Positions 29,212-43,627 of a stretch of DNA of 64,000 bases are shown one piece after another. The notes beneath the pieces were generated by a model that was not told the DNA's origin, did no database searches, and worked only from the letters and a program-made list of their open reading frames with translations. The stretch comes from Bifidobacterium asteroides (lineage in GTDB: Bacteria > Actinomycetota > Actinomycetes > Actinomycetales > Bifidobacteriaceae). The stretch is taken from the NCBI RefSeq assembly GCF_003202695.1, contig NZ_QGLL01000008.1, positions 62,001 through 126,000 of the forward strand, written 5' to 3'. Both the position numbers and the translations under genes were made by a program. Positions within the stretch are counted from its first letter, which is position 1; each line of letters starts with the position of its first letter.

Positions 29212-31071
29212 ATGCAGATGCGATCAGCCAAATTGATGAAGGAACGAGAGTTCGCGGGCGCCCGTGCTCTCTACCGTGCCGCTGGCGTCAAGGGCGAGGA
29301 CTTCGGCAAGCCCATCGTGGCCATCGCCAACTCCTTCTCCGAGTTCGTGCCTGGTCACGTCCACCTGAACAAGGTCGGGCGCATGGTCTCCAAGGCCGTC
29401 AAGGAGGCAGGCGGCATCCCCCGTGAATTCAACACCATCGCTGTGGACGACGGGATCGCCATGGGCCATACGGGCATGCTCTACTCCCTGCCCAGCCGTG
29501 ACCTGATTGCTGACGCCGTGGAATATTCGGTCAACGCCCACTGCGCCGATGCCCTGATCTGCATTTCCAACTGCGACAAGATCACCCCAGGCATGCTCAT
29601 GGCCGCTCTGCGTCTGAACATTCCCACGGTCTTCGTTTCCGGAGGCCCCATGGAGGCAGGCCGCACGGTCATGCCTGACGGGACAGTCAAAGAGAGCACG
29701 GACCTGATCGACGTCATGTACGCCTCGGCCGACGACAGCATCGATGATGCTGGGCTGTTGGCCTTGGAGAAAACGGTCTGCCCAACTTGCGGCTCCTGCG
29801 CCGGCATGTTCACTGCCAACTCCATGAACTGCCTGACTGAGGCCATGGGTCTGGCCCTGCCTGGCAACGGCACCACCCTGGCCTCGCACACGGCCCGAAA
29901 GATGCTCTTCGAGCGGGCTGGCAAGCTGGTCGTCGAGATCGCCAACCGGTACTATCAGGACGACGACGACTCGGTCCTGCCGCGTTCCATCGCCACCAAG
30001 AAAGCCTTCGAAAACGCCATGACCATGGATGTGGCCATGGGCGGGTCGACCAATACCGTCCTGCACATCCTGGCCGCCGCACAGTCGGCGGATGTGGACT
30101 TCACCCTGGATGACATCGAGCGCATCTCCCATACGGTTCCCTGTATTTGCAAGGCCTCTCCTTCGGGGGACTGGGAGATATCCGACGTTCACCGGGCTGG
30201 CGGCATCTGCGGCATCCTAGGCGAGCTTGACCGTGGCGGAGTACTGCACAAGGATACGCATTCCATCGACTACCCCGACCTGGAGTCCAAGCTGAATGAC
30301 TGGGACATCATGCGCCCCACCTGCCTGGATCAGGCCAAGGAGCTCTACCATGCAGCGCCCGGGCACATCACCTCCCCTGAGCCCTTCAACCAGTCCAAGG
30401 AATGGAAGGACCTTGACACCGACCGTGTAAACGGCGCCATTCACGACCTGGATCATCCAGCAGTCTCCGAAGGCGGTCTGGCCATATTGCGCGGCAATCT
30501 GGCCCCTGATGGCTGCGTGGTCAAGACCGCAGGCGTGCCCAAGGAGATCTGGAATTTCCGCGGACCGGCCCTGGTGGTCGAATCACAGGAGCAGGCCGTG
30601 GAGGTCATACTCAACGGAACCCTGCACAAGGGCCAGGCCCTGGTCATCCGCTACGAGGGACCCAAGGGCGGTCCAGGCATGCAGGAGATGCTCTACCCCA
30701 CCTCATTCGTCAAGGGCAAGGGGATCGGCAAGGATGTGGCCCTGCTGACCGACGGCCGCTACTCCGGCGGCTCATCAGGCCTGGCAATCGGCCATATCGC
30801 TCCTGAGGCAGCAAACAAGGGCCCGATCGCCCTGATCCGCAACGGCGACATGATCCGCATCGACATCCCCAACCGGCGGGTGGATGTTGAGCTGAGCGAT
30901 GAAGAACTCGCCCAGCGCCGCGCAGAGCTTGAAGCTGGCGAAGGCTATGTAGCCCACAGGGACCGTAAGGTCTCCCTGGCCCTGAAGGCCTATGCTGCTT
31001 TCGCTCGCTCGGCAGACAAGGGCGCCACCCGCGACCCCGACCTGATCAATAGGCTGTCAGGTCTGGACTGA
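29212..31071 (+). CDS. ilvD: Dihydroxy-acid dehydratase
   Basis: Iron-sulfur enzyme of branched-chain amino-acid synthesis that makes 2-keto acids from dihydroxy acids. Cluster cysteines are visible in [10 protein letters not shown] and [11 protein letters not shown], and the C-terminal [14 protein letters not shown] and GHIAPEA motifs are intact. 619 residues. The start MQMRSAKLM at 29212 matches the family; the frame extends back to 29080 but the added residues look non-coding. No clear ribosome site precedes it. It is on plus, inserted between minus-strand genes gmk and rpoZ. Confidence 0.97.
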   Translation: MQMRSAKLMKEREFAGARALYRAAGVKGEDFGKPIVAIANSFSEFVPGHVHLNKVGRMVSKAVKEAGGIPREFNTIAVDDGIAMGHTGMLYSLPSRDLIADAVEYSVNAHCADALICISNCDKITPGMLMAALRLNIPTVFVSGGPMEAGRTVMPDGTVKESTDLIDVMYASADDSIDDAGLLALEKTVCPTCGSCAGMFTANSMNCLTEAMGLALPGNGTTLASHTARKMLFERAGKLVVEIANRYYQDDDDSVLPRSIATKKAFENAMTMDVAMGGSTNTVLHILAAAQSADVDFTLDDIERISHTVPCICKASPSGDWEISDVHRAGGICGILGELDRGGVLHKDTHSIDYPDLESKLNDWDIMRPTCLDQAKELYHAAPGHITSPEPFNQSKEWKDLDTDRVNGAIHDLDHPAVSEGGLAILRGNLAPDGCVVKTAGVPKEIWNFRGPALVVESQEQAVEVILNGTLHKGQALVIRYEGPKGGPGMQEMLYPTSFVKGKGIGKDVALLTDGRYSGGSSGLAIGHIAPEAANKGPIALIRNGDMIRIDIPNRRVDVELSDEELAQRRAELEAGEGYVAHRDRKVSLALKAYAAFARSADKGATRDPDLINRLSGLD

Positions 31072-31078
31072 TAGACCA

Positions 31079-31119
31079 AAATCCTCCAATCAGGCTTGAA
31101 CCCGACTGGAGGATTTTTT
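31079..31119 (+). terminator. Rho-independent terminator of ilvD
   Basis: Inverted repeat AATCCTCCA / TGGAGGATT with an 18-base partly paired loop, followed by six T, 8 bases after the ilvD stop. The gmk gene ends just beyond on the other strand. Confidence 0.85.
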
Positions 31120-31151
31120 GACTCTTCCGAAACAGAACTGAAGAAGGGGGG

Positions 31152-31799
31152 TCAGAGACCGTACTCCTTGGCAATTACCTCCCAGAGAGCCTGCGCAGCC
31201 TTATCCACGTTGTCGTTGACTATTACCTGGTCGAACTGACCCTCGGAGGCCAGCTCCACCTTGGCGGTCTCCAGCCTTCGTGCCCGCTGCTGCTCATTTT
31301 CGGTTCCCCGCATGTTCAACCGAGTAACCAGATCCTGGAATGACGGCGGCGCCAGGAAGACATAGAACACTTCCAGACCCAGTTCCTTCGCCCTCTGGCG
31401 AACGCGATGGGCCCCTTGCAGATCGATCTCCAGAATTGTGGGCACCCCTGCCGCCATATGGTCCAGGACCGGCTGCAGCGGAGTGCCATAGTGGGACATA
31501 CCATGCACCAGGGCAGTCTCCAGGAAGTCGCCGGCAGCCTCCCTGCGGGCGAACTCCCGCTCATCCATGAACCAGTAGGTGATGCCGTCCCTTTCGCCTG
31601 GACGTGGCGCGCGGGTGGTGGCAGAAACAGAGACCCAGACCTCCGGGTGGGCATGACGCAGGGCTGCCTCCACAGTGCCCTTGCCAACAGCCGTAGGCCC
31701 TGTCAACACGATCAGCCGGCCGCCCGTCTTCCCTGGTCCCCCAGTTTGTTCTTCCGAAGAATCCTGATTCGACATATCGGCACCGTTGATCGCTGACAC
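31152..31799 (-). CDS. gmk: Guanylate kinase
   Basis: Phosphorylates GMP to GDP with ATP. The P-loop GPTAVGKG and the GMP-binding SATTRAPRPGERDGITYWF segment are present. About 215 residues. A strong GGAAAGGA ribosome site lies 7 bases before a GTG at 31799, so this is the probable start; GTG at 31805 would be 1 base away, and the ATG at 31775 lacks a site. The N-terminal 25 residues are Gly/Ser-rich and not part of the fold. It lies downstream of carB with 76 bases between. Confidence 0.96.
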   Translation of the reverse strand: MSAINGADMSNQDSSEEQTGGPGKTGGRLIVLTGPTAVGKGTVEAALRHAHPEVWVSVSATTRAPRPGERDGITYWFMDEREFARREAAGDFLETALVHGMSHYGTPLQPVLDHMAAGVPTILEIDLQGAHRVRQRAKELGLEVFYVFLAPPSFQDLVTRLNMRGTENEQQRARRLETAKVELASEGQFDQVIVNDNVDKAAQALWEVIAKEYGL

Positions 31800-31875
31800 G
31801 GCCACTTCCTTTCCTGAAGGTCATCCCTCCGGCTTATGTAGACCGGAGCATGGGTCAATCATATAGCTACAGCAC

Positions 31876-35242
<3,367 letters not shown>

Positions 35243-35250
<8 letters not shown>

Positions 35251-36508
35251 GTGCCTTCCCTCCCTTGGCGTCCTGCATCAACGTGACGAACCTGTCGAAC
35301 AGATAGGAAGCATCGTGCGGACCAGCCGCCGCCTCCGGATGATATTGAACGGAGAATGCTGGAATATCCAGGCACTCCAGACCCTCGACCACTCCGTCGT
35401 TCAGATCGACATGAGAGACCCGGACACGACCATACCGGCCTTCGCCATAGGGCGAGGGCACCGGGTCTCCCTTGGGCGCCTTGACTGCGAATCCGTGATT
35501 ATGGGCAGTAATCTCAACCTTGCCGGTGCTGAGATCCTTGACAGGCTGATTGATGCCGCGATGGCCAAATTTTAGCTTATAGGTCTCGAAGCCCAAGGCA
35601 CGGCCCAGAAGCTGGTTGCCCAGGCAAATGCCGAAGAATGGCAGTCCGGCATCCAGGACCTGTCTGAGGAGCGACACCTCCTCGTCTGCGGTCGATGGAT
35701 CGCCTGGACCGTTAGAAAAGAAAACTCCATCAGGTCCCAGGGCCTGTATCTGCTCAATAGTGGTATCCACGGGAAGTACGTGGACCCTACAGCCGCGCTC
35801 AGCCAATCTGTGAGGGGCCATGGACTTGATCCCCAGATCCACTGCTGCCACTGTACAAACAGGCTCTTTCCCCTCATGGTCTCCGGCTGGTTCGACGATA
35901 TAGGACCTGTCCGTGCTGACCTCGCCGGTCAGGTGGGATCCACTCATCTGGGGAGCCGAACGGACCTGATCAAGGAGTTCCTGCATGGTTCTGGGCCTGC
36001 CGCCGCCGTTGAGCATTGGGTCCGGGCCTGAAAAAATACCGGCCCGCATGACACCTGCAGAACGCAAGTGTCGCACGAGCCGGCGAGTGTCTATGTGACT
36101 GATACCGACGATGCCCTGACCGACCAGCTGGTCATGGAGACTGCCTCGGGCCCGCCAGTTGCTGAAGTCGGGGCTGGGTTCCCGGACTACATACCCTGCC
36201 ACCCAGATCCTGTCCGACTCCCCATCCTGGTCATTGACACCGGTATTACCTATGTGGGGGAAGGTCTGCACAACGATCTGCCGAGCATAGCTGGGATCCG
36301 TCAGGGTTTCCTGATACCCCGTCATCCCGGTCGAGAAAACAATTTCACCTATGGTAGTGCCCACCGCTCCGAAGGCTCTCCCCAGATACACTTCCCCATC
36401 CTCAAGGATGAGCAAGGCCCTATTGGAGAAACGGCTATCGGAGGTGATGGTGTTGGTGTCTTTCAGGTTCACCGAACCCCCTTGATTACCGCGGATATTC
36501 GCACCCAT
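35243..36508 (-). CDS. carA: Carbamoyl-phosphate synthase, small subunit
   Basis: Glutaminase subunit supplying ammonia to CarB. The N-terminal CarA domain holds [14 protein letters not shown], and the class-I glutamine amidotransferase half holds the nucleophile Cys in [10 protein letters not shown] and the His/Glu pair in QYHPEAA. In the nucleophile motif Asn replaces the common His after Gly (GNQ for GHQ). 421 residues, with an AGGAG site 8 bases before the ATG. Upstream is nusB, with a hairpin between. Confidence 0.98.
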
Positions 36509-36606
36509 ATTAATGACTCCTATGGATCATGTCGATCGAATCGTTCAAAAGATGGCTGGGTAAATCCTGCAGGTTGGACTGCTGGTCAACCAGTCTGAAT
36601 ATGGCA

Positions 36607-36654
36607 AAAGGCCGACCTGATGCCATAACAGCTAGCGGGCATCGGTCGGCCTTT
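36607..36654 (-). terminator. Hairpin terminator after nusB, before carA
   Basis: Two-part stem (AAAGGCCGACC paired with GGTCGGCCTTT, inner GATGCC with GGCATC) around a 13-base loop. On the minus strand it ends in TTTTGCC. It sits 14 bases after the nusB stop and 98 bases before carA, so it could end nusB transcripts or attenuate read-through into carAB. A second small dyad (CTGGT/ACCAG) lies at about 36580-36595. Which role applies cannot be told from sequence. Confidence 0.75.
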
Positions 36655-36668
36655 ATTGGGATCATCGT

Positions 36669-37373
36669 TCAGTTGCTCGAAGGACGATCCGCATCGGAGG
36701 TCAGTTCCTCGGGCAAGGTCAGTTTCAGCTGGTCCAGACTGGGGGCGGACTGGTCGAGCGTATGGTCAGGGACCTGATCGGAATCTCCCCCTTCGGGTCC
36801 AATCGCTGCCGATTCCGAATCGCTGTCAGCATGAGCATCTTCAGAGCAGACATGCTCGGAGGCTGCGACCCTTGCTTTTGCCTTATCGGATTCATCATCC
36901 GAAACGACCACATCGGCTTCTGCATCAGCCAGGGCAGCAATCCTACCGGCTTGCTCACGACGAGCTTGATGGTCATCCTTCTCCTGGTCTAGAGCACTCA
37001 GAACGCCGTGAATGAAGGCGGGGGCATCAGCATCCGACAGGGTCTTGGCCAGGGACAGGGCTTCATCAATGGCCACCTTGTCTGGAACCTCGGAGTTGTA
37101 GAGCATCTCCCAGGCGGCAATACGCAGAATATTGCGGTCAATGGCATGCATGCGGCTCAACGGCCATCGGGTGGAATGGGCCTGCAGAGCCTCATCGATA
37201 TCTCGACGGTGCTCTGCCACACCCTCAACGATGGTCACCGCATAAGCAGGCAGAGGTGTCTGCGCCCCCGGCCGAGCCTTGCGCTCCTCCAGCAGGGAGA
37301 GAAAATCCTGGCTCTTCTCATCGGCCTCATACAGGGTGTTCAAGGCCCGCTTGCGGGCTGTGGAACGTGCCAT
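36669..37373 (-). CDS. nusB: Transcription antitermination factor NusB with acidic tail
   Basis: Component of the rRNA antitermination complex (NusB-NusE on boxA RNA). The NusB fold covers about residues 1-138: MARSTARKRALNTLYEADE at the start, and RNILRIAAWEMLY and PAFIHGVLSALD later. Residues about 140-234 form an acidic, Ser/Asp/Glu-rich tail not found in most NusB proteins, giving 234 residues instead of about 140. It lies 23 bases after efp on the same strand. Confidence 0.95.
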   Translation of the reverse strand: MARSTARKRALNTLYEADEKSQDFLSLLEERKARPGAQTPLPAYAVTIVEGVAEHRRDIDEALQAHSTRWPLSRMHAIDRNILRIAAWEMLYNSEVPDKVAIDEALSLAKTLSDADAPAFIHGVLSALDQEKDDHQARREQAGRIAALADAEADVVVSDDESDKAKARVAASEHVCSEDAHADSDSESAAIGPEGGDSDQVPDHTLDQSAPSLDQLKLTLPEELTSDADRPSSN

Positions 37374-37395
37374 GGATGTGTGGTTTCCGCCTTGC

Positions 37396-37959
37396 TCAGT
37401 TCTCGCGGCCCAGGTAGGAGCCGTCGCGGGTGTCCACCTTGACCTTCTCGCCCTCGCCCACGAAGAGGGGCACCTGGATCTCCGCCCCGGTCTCCACAGT
37501 GGCAGGCTTCGTGCCAGCGTTGGAGCGGTTGCCCTGGACGCCCGGTTCGGTTGCAGTTACGGTCAGCACCACGGATGCAGGCAGCTCCACTGATAGGGGG
37601 TTGCCATCATGGAAGCTGATGATGCAGTCGGTGCCCTCAAGCAGGAAGCGTTCCTGATCGCCAACCAGGGTCTCGGGAATGTTGACCTGTTCATAGGTGT
37701 TCATGTCCATGAAGACGAAGGAGTCGCCGTCCCGATAGGAGTACTGCATGGTCCGGTTGTCGACGGTCTCGAAGTCCATCTTCATGCCGGCGTTGAAGGT
37801 GCGGTCCACGATCTTGCCTGAGAGGACGTCCTTGATGGTCGTGCGCACGAAGGCCGGCCCCTTGCCCGGCTTGACGTGCTGGAACTTGATGACGGTCCAA
37901 AGCTTGCCGTCCAGGTTGATGACCGATCCGTTCTTGATGTCGTTGGAAGTCTGTGCCAC
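37396..37959 (-). CDS. efp: Elongation factor P
   Basis: Rescues ribosomes stalled at polyproline stretches. 187 residues with the three beta-barrel domains; the tRNA-contacting loop reads [10 protein letters not shown], with Lys32 at its tip. Start is GTG at 37959, preceded by GAGGTGG at 7 bases. It leads the efp-nusB-(carAB) set. Confidence 0.98.
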   Translation of the reverse strand: MAQTSNDIKNGSVINLDGKLWTVIKFQHVKPGKGPAFVRTTIKDVLSGKIVDRTFNAGMKMDFETVDNRTMQYSYRDGDSFVFMDMNTYEQVNIPETLVGDQERFLLEGTDCIISFHDGNPLSVELPASVVLTVTATEPGVQGNRSNAGTKPATVETGAEIQVPLFVGEGEKVKVDTRDGSYLGREN

Positions 37960-38126
37960 CTTGATACCACCTCATTCTGATGAACGTTCCTTCGGAGGGC
38001 TCCTGGCCATCTGCCGAAAGCACCGGGCCACACAGGATCCGGCCCGCTCGCGATAAATCCTCGCCTATTATGCCACGGCGCATGAACACCGCGGCTGGCC
38101 CAGCGGCGAGGCCGGCCGGATATGGG

Positions 38127-38162
38127 CGGGGCCCGGAATCACAGGAAGGATTCCGGGCCCCG
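38127..38162 (-). terminator. Strong hairpin after tuf
   Basis: Perfect 14-bp stem (CGGGGCCCGGAATC and its complement) with an 8-base loop, 33 bases after the tuf stop. No T-run follows on the minus strand, so it may act with a factor or as a transcript-stabilising end. Confidence 0.7.
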
Positions 38163-38195
38163 TCATTGGATTGTGTCGGTAAGCGACAGGCAATC

Positions 38196-39395
38196 CTACT
38201 CGATGACCTTGGTGACTCGGCCTGAGCCAACCGTGTGGCCGCCTTCACGAACAGCGAAGGTCAGGCCCTCCTCCATGGCGACGGGCTGGATCAGCTCGAC
38301 GGAGAAGGTGGCGTGATCGCCGGGCTGAACCATCTCCACGCCCTCGGGCAGGGTGATGACGCCGGTGACGTCGGTGGTCCGGAAGTAGAACTGCGGACGG
38401 TAGTTGGAGAAGAACGGCGAGTGGCGTCCACCCTCGTCCTTGGTCAGCACGTAGACCTCGCCCTCGAACTTGTGGTGAGGAGTAACGGTGCCGGGAGCAG
38501 CCACGACCTGGCCGCGCTCAACATCCTCACGGCCGATGCCGCGCAGCAGCAGACCGGTGTTGTCTCCAGCCTCGGCTTCGTCCATCTGCTTGTGGAAGGT
38601 CTCGATGGAGGTGACGGTGGTGGACTGGGTGTCCCGCAGGCCGACGATCTCCACGTTGGTGTTCACGGGCAGCTTGCCGCGCTCGACACGGCCGGTCACC
38701 ACGGTGCCGCGGCCGGAGATGGTGAAGACATCCTCAATGGGCATCAGGAAGGGCTTGTCCAGGTCATGAACCGGAGTGGGGATGTAGTCGTCGACGGCAT
38801 CCATGAGGTCCTTGATGGTCTGGACCCACTTGTCGTGGTCGGGGGCATCGTCATGCAGAGCGCCATAGGCGGAGGTGCGGATGACGGGGCAATCGCGGTC
38901 GAAGCCGTTCTCGTCCAGCAGATCGCGAACTTCCTCCTCGACCAGCTCGATCAGCTCTTCGTCGTCGACCATGTCGCACTTGTTCAGGGCGACCAGGATC
39001 TTCGGCACGCCGACCTGGCGGGCCAGCAGCACGTGCTCGCGAGTCTGGGCCATGGGGCCGTCAGTGGCGGCGACCACCAGGATGGCGCCATCCATCTGAG
39101 CAGCGCCGGTGATCATGTTCTTGACGAAGTCGGCGTGTCCAGGGCAGTCCACGTGGGCGTAATGGCGCTTGGCAGTCTGATACTCGATGTGCGCGATGTT
39201 GATGGTGATGCCGCGCTCCTTCTCCTCAGGAGCAGCATCGATCTGAGCGAAATCGTACTCGGGGTTGACGTCCGGGTACTCCTCATGCAGCACCTTTGAG
39301 ATGGCCGCGGTCAGGGTGGTCTTGCCGTGATCGACGTGGCCGATGGTGCCAATGTTAACGTGCGGCTTGTTCCGCTCGTACTTTTCCTTTGCCAT
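38196..39395 (-). CDS. tuf: Elongation factor Tu
   Basis: GTPase that delivers aminoacyl-tRNA to the ribosome. 399 residues: G1 [10 protein letters not shown]3 DCPGHAD, G4 NKCD, then the two beta-barrel domains. The start at 39395 ([14 protein letters not shown]) has an AGGAGG site; the frame to 39446 includes an unconserved leader. Last gene of the str cluster. Confidence 0.99.
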   Translation of the reverse strand: MAKEKYERNKPHVNIGTIGHVDHGKTTLTAAISKVLHEEYPDVNPEYDFAQIDAAPEEKERGITINIAHIEYQTAKRHYAHVDCPGHADFVKNMITGAAQMDGAILVVAATDGPMAQTREHVLLARQVGVPKILVALNKCDMVDDEELIELVEEEVRDLLDENGFDRDCPVIRTSAYGALHDDAPDHDKWVQTIKDLMDAVDDYIPTPVHDLDKPFLMPIEDVFTISGRGTVVTGRVERGKLPVNTNVEIVGLRDTQSTTVTSIETFHKQMDEAEAGDNTGLLLRGIGREDVERGQVVAAPGTVTPHHKFEGEVYVLTKDEGGRHSPFFSNYRPQFYFRTTDVTGVITLPEGVEMVQPGDHATFSVELIQPVAMEEGLTFAVREGGHTVGSGRVTKVIE

Positions 39396-39590
39396 TGTGT
39401 TTTGTCCTCCTGGACGTCTCGTAGGTTGCCTGCACGAACCACGCACAGAGCACTCGCTACATATTACTGGGTTATCGGGTTCTTTGCCACTTTTGCCCTC
39501 CGCCCAGTCAGCGCTACAAGAGTGTAACGCCGACTTGTGACAGAAGAGCCTGTTGGCGGCGGTCCGCCATGACGGCGGACCAGACCGGCA

Positions 39591-41717
39591 TTACTCGCCC
39601 CGCTGGGCCTTGATGATCTCGTCGCTGACGGCCTTGGGGACCTCAGCATAGGAGTCCATCTGCATGGTGAACATGGCGCGCCCCTGGGTCTTGGACCTGA
39701 GGTCGCCGATGTAGCCGAACATCTCCGACAGGGGCACCTTGGCGTCGATGACCTTGACGCCGGTGGCGTCGGTCATGGACTGGATGGAGCCACGACGGGA
39801 GTTGATGTCGCCCATGACGTCGCCCATGTACTCCTCGGGAGTACGAACCTCGACAGCCATGATGGGCTCGAGGATGACGGGCTTGGCCTTGGGAGCGGCC
39901 TCCTTGAAGCACATGGAGCCAGCGATCTTGAAGGCCATCTCCGAAGAGTCGACCTCGTGGATCTGGCCATCGGTCAGGGTCGCCTTGACGCCTACGACCG
40001 GGAAGCCTGCCAGCACGCCGGACTCCATGGCCTCCTGAACGCCCGCATCGACCGAGGGGATGAACTCCTTGGTGATGTGGCCGCCGGTGACCTTGTTCTC
40101 GAAGACGTAGGTCTCGCCCTCGGCGGTATCCAGGGGCTCGAAGTTCATGAGCACCTTGGCGAACTGGCCGGAGCCGCCGGTCTGCTTCTTGTGGGTGTAC
40201 TCCTGGTTCATGACGGTCTTGCGGATGGTCTCGCGGTATGCCACCTGAGGCTTGCCCACGTTGCACTCCACATGGAATTCGCGGCGCATGCGGTCCACCA
40301 GGATGTCCAGCTGGAGCTCGCCCATGCCGGAGATCAGGGTCTGGCCGGACTCCTCGTCCGTCTTGACCTGGAAGGTGGGATCCTCCTCGGAGAGCTTCTG
40401 CAGAGCGATGCCCATCTTCTCCTGGTCGGCCTTGGTCTTGGGCTCCACGGCCACCTCGATCACAGGATCGGGGAAGGTCATGGATTCCAGCACCAACGGT
40501 TCCTTTTCGTCGCACAGGGTATCACCGGTGGTGACGCTCTTGAGACCGACAAAGGCATAGATGTTGCCAGCGATAGCCTCGTCGACCGGATTCTCCTTGT
40601 TGGAGTGCATCTGGAAGAGCTTGCCGACGCGCTCCTTCTTGCCCTTGGTGGAGTCCAGGACGGTATCGCCCTGAGCCACCTTGCCGGAGTAGACGCGCAC
40701 GTAGATCAGCTTGCCGTAGAAGGGATGGGTGGCCACCTTGAAAGCCAAGGCCGAGAAGGGCTCGTCCACAGTGGGCTTGCGGTCGATCTCGACAGACTCA
40801 TCGCCGATCTTGTAGCCCTTGATGGCCGGCACATCCTCGGGGCTGGGCAGGTAGTCCACGACCGCGTCCAGCATGGGCTGCACGCCCTTGTCCTTGAAGG
40901 CGGATCCGCAGAAGACCGGGAAGGCCGACTGCTCGATGGTCATCTTGCGCACAGCGGTGCGGATCTCCTGCTGGGAGATCTCCTCGCCACCCAGGTACTT
41001 CTCCAGCAGATCCTCGTCCGACTCGGCCACAGCCTCAAGCAGCTCGGTGTGGTACTGCTCGGCCTTGTCCTTGAGATCGTCGGGGATGTCGATGGTCTCG
41101 TACTTGGCGCCTAGGTCGGCCTCGTCCTTCCAGTAGTAGGCCACCATGCGCACCAGGTCGACCACGCCGTGGAAGTCGCTCTCAGCGCCGATAGGCAGCT
41201 GCATGACCAGCGGCTTGACGCCCAGCTTGTCCTTGATGGTGTCCACCGAGTAGTAGAAGTCGGCCCCCAGCTTGTCCATCTTGTTGATGAAGCAGATGCG
41301 GGGCACGCCGTACTTGTCGGCCTGACGCCAGACGGTCTCGGACTGGGGCTCCACGCCCTCCTTGCCGTCGAACACCGCTACAGCGCCATCGAGCACGCGC
41401 AGGGAGCGCTCCACCTCGGCGGTGAAGTCCACGTGGCCTGGGGTGTCGATGATGTTGATCTGATAGCGGTCCTCAGGATCGTGGGACTGGCGGTTCCAGA
41501 AGGCTGTGATGGCGGCGGAGGTGATCGTGATGCCACGTTCCTTCTCCTGATCCATCCAGTCCATGGTGGAGGCGCCATCGTGGGTCTCGCCGATCTTGTA
41601 GTTGACGCCGGTGTAGTAGAGAATACGCTCGGTCGTCGTTGTCTTGCCGGCATCGATGTGGGCCATGATGCCGATGTTGCGGACCTTGGTCAGGTCCGTG
41701 AGCACGTCTTGTGCCAT
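39591..41717 (-). CDS. fusA: Elongation factor G
   Basis: Translocation GTPase, 708 residues. G1 [10 protein letters not shown]3 DTPGHVDF and G4 NKMDKLG are intact, followed by the five-domain EF-G layout ending in [26 protein letters not shown] precedes the ATG. Lies between rpsG and tuf; 195 bases separate it from tuf. Confidence 0.99.
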   Translation of the reverse strand: MAQDVLTDLTKVRNIGIMAHIDAGKTTTTERILYYTGVNYKIGETHDGASTMDWMDQEKERGITITSAAITAFWNRQSHDPEDRYQINIIDTPGHVDFTAEVERSLRVLDGAVAVFDGKEGVEPQSETVWRQADKYGVPRICFINKMDKLGADFYYSVDTIKDKLGVKPLVMQLPIGAESDFHGVVDLVRMVAYYWKDEADLGAKYETIDIPDDLKDKAEQYHTELLEAVAESDEDLLEKYLGGEEISQQEIRTAVRKMTIEQSAFPVFCGSAFKDKGVQPMLDAVVDYLPSPEDVPAIKGYKIGDESVEIDRKPTVDEPFSALAFKVATHPFYGKLIYVRVYSGKVAQGDTVLDSTKGKKERVGKLFQMHSNKENPVDEAIAGNIYAFVGLKSVTTGDTLCDEKEPLVLESMTFPDPVIEVAVEPKTKADQEKMGIALQKLSEEDPTFQVKTDEESGQTLISGMGELQLDILVDRMRREFHVECNVGKPQVAYRETIRKTVMNQEYTHKKQTGGSGQFAKVLMNFEPLDTAEGETYVFENKVTGGHITKEFIPSVDAGVQEAMESGVLAGFPVVGVKATLTDGQIHEVDSSEMAFKIAGSMCFKEAAPKAKPVILEPIMAVEVRTPEEYMGDVMGDINSRRGSIQSMTDATGVKVIDAKVPLSEMFGYIGDLRSKTQGRAMFTMQMDSYAEVPKAVSDEIIKAQRGE

Positions 41718-41743
41718 AATTCCTTGTTCTCGCTCTCTTGGGA

Positions 41744-42214
41744 TTACCAGCGATAGTGGGCGAACGCCTTGTTGGCCTCGGCCATCTTGTGGGTGTCCTC
41801 GCGGCGCTTGACCGCAGCACCCAGGCCGTTGGAGGCATCAAGGATCTCGTTGGCCAGCCGCTCCGACATGGTCTTCTCGCGACGGGCACGGCTGTAATCG
41901 GTCAGCCACCGCAACGAGAGCGTATTGGCGCGGTTCGGCTTGACCTCGACGGGGACCTGGTAGGTGGCGCCGCCGACACGACGGCTGCGGACCTCCAGGC
42001 TGGGACGAATATTGTCCAGGGCGCGCTTGAGCACGGCCACAGGCTCCTGGTCGGTCTTCTCCTTGACCTGCTCCAGAGCGGTGTAGACGATGTTCTCGGC
42101 GATGGACTTCTTGCCGTCCAGCAGGATCTTGTTGATCAGCTGGGCCACCACGGTGGAACCGTAGATGGGATCGGGCAGGAGCTGATGCTTTTTAGCTGGT
42201 CCTTTGCGTGACAT
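41744..42214 (-). CDS. rpsG: 30S ribosomal protein S7
   Basis: Binds the 3' major domain of 16S rRNA and starts head assembly. 156 residues, [20 protein letters not shown], ending FAHYRW, which is the actinobacterial length. Starts 3 bases after the rpsL stop. Confidence 0.99.
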   Translation of the reverse strand: MSRKGPAKKHQLLPDPIYGSTVVAQLINKILLDGKKSIAENIVYTALEQVKEKTDQEPVAVLKRALDNIRPSLEVRSRRVGGATYQVPVEVKPNRANTLSLRWLTDYSRARREKTMSERLANEILDASNGLGAAVKRREDTHKMAEANKAFAHYRW

Positions 42215-42217
42215 GTG

Positions 42218-42589
42218 TTACTTGGCCTTCTTTGCTCCGTACAGGGAACGGCCCTGCTTGCGATCCTTGACTCCCTGGGTATCCAGCGCACCGCGCACGA
42301 TGTGGTAGCGCACGCCGGGCAGATCCTTGACACGTCCGCCGCGCACCAGCACGATGGAGTGCTCCTGCAGGTTATGGCCCTCGCCGGGGATGTAGGCGGA
42401 AACCTCAATGCCGGAGCTCAGACGGACACGGGCAACCTTCCGCAGAGCCGAATTCGGCTTCTTGGGGGTGGTGGTGTAGACACGGGTGCACACGCCGCGA
42501 CGCAGCGGGCTGCCCTTGAGTGCCAAAGTCTTCGACTTGCGAGGCTTGGCCTTGCGCCCTTTGCGGACGAGCTGTTCAATTGTTGGCAA
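42218..42589 (-). CDS. rpsL: 30S ribosomal protein S12, TTG start
   Basis: Decoding-centre protein of 123 residues. The family N-terminus [11 protein letters not shown] follows directly after a TTG at 42589, with GGAGAG at 6-8 bases upstream; no ATG lies in the right place, and longer frames to 42670 add unrelated residues. The streptomycin-site lysines are in [11 protein letters not shown] and [12 protein letters not shown] and look wild type. First gene of the str operon. Confidence 0.97.
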   Translation of the reverse strand: MPTIEQLVRKGRKAKPRKSKTLALKGSPLRRGVCTRVYTTTPKKPNSALRKVARVRLSSGIEVSAYIPGEGHNLQEHSIVLVRGGRVKDLPGVRYHIVRGALDTQGVKDRKQGRSLYGAKKAK

Positions 42590-42811
42590 CTGACTCTCTC
42601 CGATTCCTTCGATGAATTTGTCTTCGTTTGCACTGCGAGACCGCTGCACCGCAGCCGCAGTCGCTCCCAAAAGGAGAGATCAGCCACTGTCCACCGGCCC
42701 GATGGCCCCTGATCCTCCTGCCGCACATTGCTGCCTGCAATCTTCGGATTCGGGGATATCCCGACAAACTCACCTGTGACATAAGGTGTGCTGTCGGCAC
42801 ACACGATGAAA

Positions 42812-42840
42812 AGTATATCACCGTGCCAGACATCGTTTCA
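42812..42840 (-). promoter_or_regulatory. Probable sigma-A promoter of the str operon
   Basis: On the minus strand a TATACT -10 (42812-42817) lies 17 bases from TGAAAC at -35 (42835-42840). A leader of about 210 bases follows before rpsL. A small dyad (GTGTGC/GCACAC, 42787-42804) lies near the expected transcription start. Confidence 0.55.
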
Positions 42841-43146
42841 CAGCGCACGTGTCTGTATGCTCTAGGCTTTGTTCACTGTGATGCCGGGAACCGTCATTGG
42901 GAAGGCCCCTGCAGCAGACCTCCAACAGGCTTTTTGCATACCATACTTTTATAAATCCCGGTAATCGGGTGCCTGCCTGTAACAGATTCAGATTCCTGCT
43001 ACATAAGCGTTACAAGTGTCGGAATATAAAGGAATGCATATCTAACTAAATCAGCACAGATAAATGCCAGAAACATAAATGTCAGCGTCCTGGCATATAA
43101 GCGCCAGCGTCCCGAAATGCTCTGGAATTCGTGGACGGTCAGCCGT
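42841..43146. other. Intergenic region without a gene; AT-rich, with a 22-bp degenerate tandem repeat
   Basis: No credible reading frame here on either strand. The part from about 42940 to 43130 is visibly more AT-rich than its surroundings. Two adjacent 22-base units at 43068-43089 and 43090-43111 share 15 of 22 positions; both end CAGCGTC. They lie just after the DUF488 gene stop on the minus strand and may form part of its transcript end. Confidence 0.5.
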
Positions 43147-43515
43147 CTACCTGTCTTCCTTCTCAAGAGCCTGCCGGATATAGTCGCGCAGAATCAGAGC
43201 ATGGTTGACGGCTGGATCCTTGGCCGCATAGACCAGCGTCGTCCGATCATGTTCACGCACAATGCTCAGCAGATCCTCCAAGGCAGGATTCTCATCCAGC
43301 TCAGTACGGTAGCGGCGGGCGAAGTCCTCGAAGCGGTCCGGATCATGATGCCACCAGCGCCGCAGGTCCGGACTGGGAGCGATGTCTTTAAGCCAGCCGG
43401 ACAGGGCTGCCCGCTCCTTGCTGACGCCGCGCGGCCAGAGCCTGTCGACCAGGATGCGGACCCCATCCTCGTCAGCCGCCTGCTCGTATACGCGTTTGAT
43501 ATCCACCTGACCCAT
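43147..43515 (-). CDS. DUF488 family protein
   Basis: 122-residue cytoplasmic protein with the DUF488 pattern: VRILVDRLWPRGVSKERA near the start and LVYAAKDPAVNHALIL near the end. The family (also called YeaO-like) has no settled function; several members are linked to DNA or nucleotide stress by context only. AGGAGG lies 6 bases before the second of two adjacent ATGs, so the start at 43515 is preferred. Monocistronic, upstream of a divergent YwiC-like gene. Confidence 0.9.
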   Translation of the reverse strand: MGQVDIKRVYEQAADEDGVRILVDRLWPRGVSKERAALSGWLKDIAPSPDLRRWWHHDPDRFEDFARRYRTELDENPALEDLLSIVREHDRTTLVYAAKDPAVNHALILRDYIRQALEKEDR

Positions 43516-43627
43516 CATCTGCCTCCTGAACCCAGGGACTTGTGTGATTCATGTCTCCTTGGACCATGATATTGTCCGAATCCGCATTAAGGAAGAAGCT
43601 GCGACAGCCATACCAGGGCGTAGGCTG

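Noticed and set aside
38235..39299. Plus-strand frame of 354 codons opposite tuf
   Set aside because: Antisense to EF-Tu; a codon-bias artefact.
39957..41114. Plus-strand frame of 385 codons opposite fusA
   Set aside because: Antisense to EF-G; same artefact.
43000..43130. CRISPR-like repeats
   Set aside because: Only two degenerate adjacent units, no spacers and no cas genes.
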